Below are positions 63,891 through 64,000 of a stretch of DNA of 64,000 bases, piece after piece. The DNA lies in assembly GCA_907165065.1 (NCBI GenBank), contig OU015524.1, positions 52,989,295 through 53,053,294 on the forward strand, written 5' to 3'. A program made the translations under genes and the position numbers. The notes below the pieces were generated by a model, which was not told the origin of the DNA, did not search any database, and saw only the letters and a program-made list of their open reading frames with translations. Within the stretch, counting starts at the first letter, position 1; the number at the start of each line of letters is the position of its first letter. This DNA comes from Caprimulgus europaeus (lineage: Eukaryota > Chordata > Aves > Caprimulgiformes > Caprimulgidae).

Positions 63891-64000
63891 ATACACTAAC
63901 ACTGAAAACTTTACCAAAGTACAAAAAGTAAATATCTTCCTGTCCTGTGATAATGTACTTTCTTCTTTTGCCTTCTATCTTGAGATGGTTCTGAAGACCA
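63891..64000. other. Window end, 3' flank of RAB32
   Basis: The last 110 bases are AT-rich with no recognised feature. They are either downstream flank or the continuation of a longer RAB32 3' UTR. Confidence 0.5.

Noticed and set aside
1..64000. CRISPR arrays, tRNA or rRNA genes, or a novel multi-gene system
   Set aside because: I saw no spaced direct repeats, cloverleaf genes with A and B boxes, or clustered unknown genes. The window is two vertebrate genes plus repeats and non-coding DNA.

Overview
The window looks like ordinary bird nuclear DNA. It carries four truncated chicken-repeat-1 (CR1) retrotransposon copies with the typical 3' end, one degraded LTR of a type common in bird genomes, sparse genes and long AT-rich non-coding stretches. 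The species cannot be fixed from the sequence. No bacterial-type operon, CRISPR array, rRNA or tRNA gene was seen.

Two protein-coding genes are supported, both on the + strand. Positions 1-4560 hold the 3' end of GRM1 (metabotropic glutamate receptor 1): the end of an intron, the terminal coding exon (757-1588, long-isoform tail with a Homer-binding motif and a C-terminal SSTL PDZ ligand), and a probable 3' UTR of about 3 kb. Positions about 42.7-63.9 kb hold the complete RAB32 gene: a CpG-rich, TATA-containing promoter, three coding exons (43098-43326, 60253-60530, 62938-63087; 218 codons plus stop), two introns (16.9 kb and 2.4 kb) and a 3' UTR with a poly(A) signal near 63868. The order GRM1 then RAB32 in the same orientation matches human 6q24 as I know it, and supports both paralogue calls (GRM1 not GRM5, RAB32 not RAB38).

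Between the genes (about 4.56-42.7 kb) I found no supportable gene. This stretch holds an LTR remnant near 23.2-23.6 kb, simple repeats, and CR1 copies at 36.3-37.1, 39.4-40.5 and 42.0-42.4 kb; a fourth CR1 copy is in RAB32 intron 1. The most unusual structure is a perfect 17-bp inverted repeat with a 14-nt loop at 51027-51074 in RAB32 intron 1. Two tandem hairpins lie at 45748-45800, and an A11-G22 homopolymer junction lies just upstream of the RAB32 promoter.

The two genes do not form a pathway. GRM1 encodes a Gq-coupled glutamate receptor of neurons. RAB32 encodes a small GTPase of lysosome-related organelles and mitochondria. Their adjacency is ancestral synteny. I found no convincing new biological system here.
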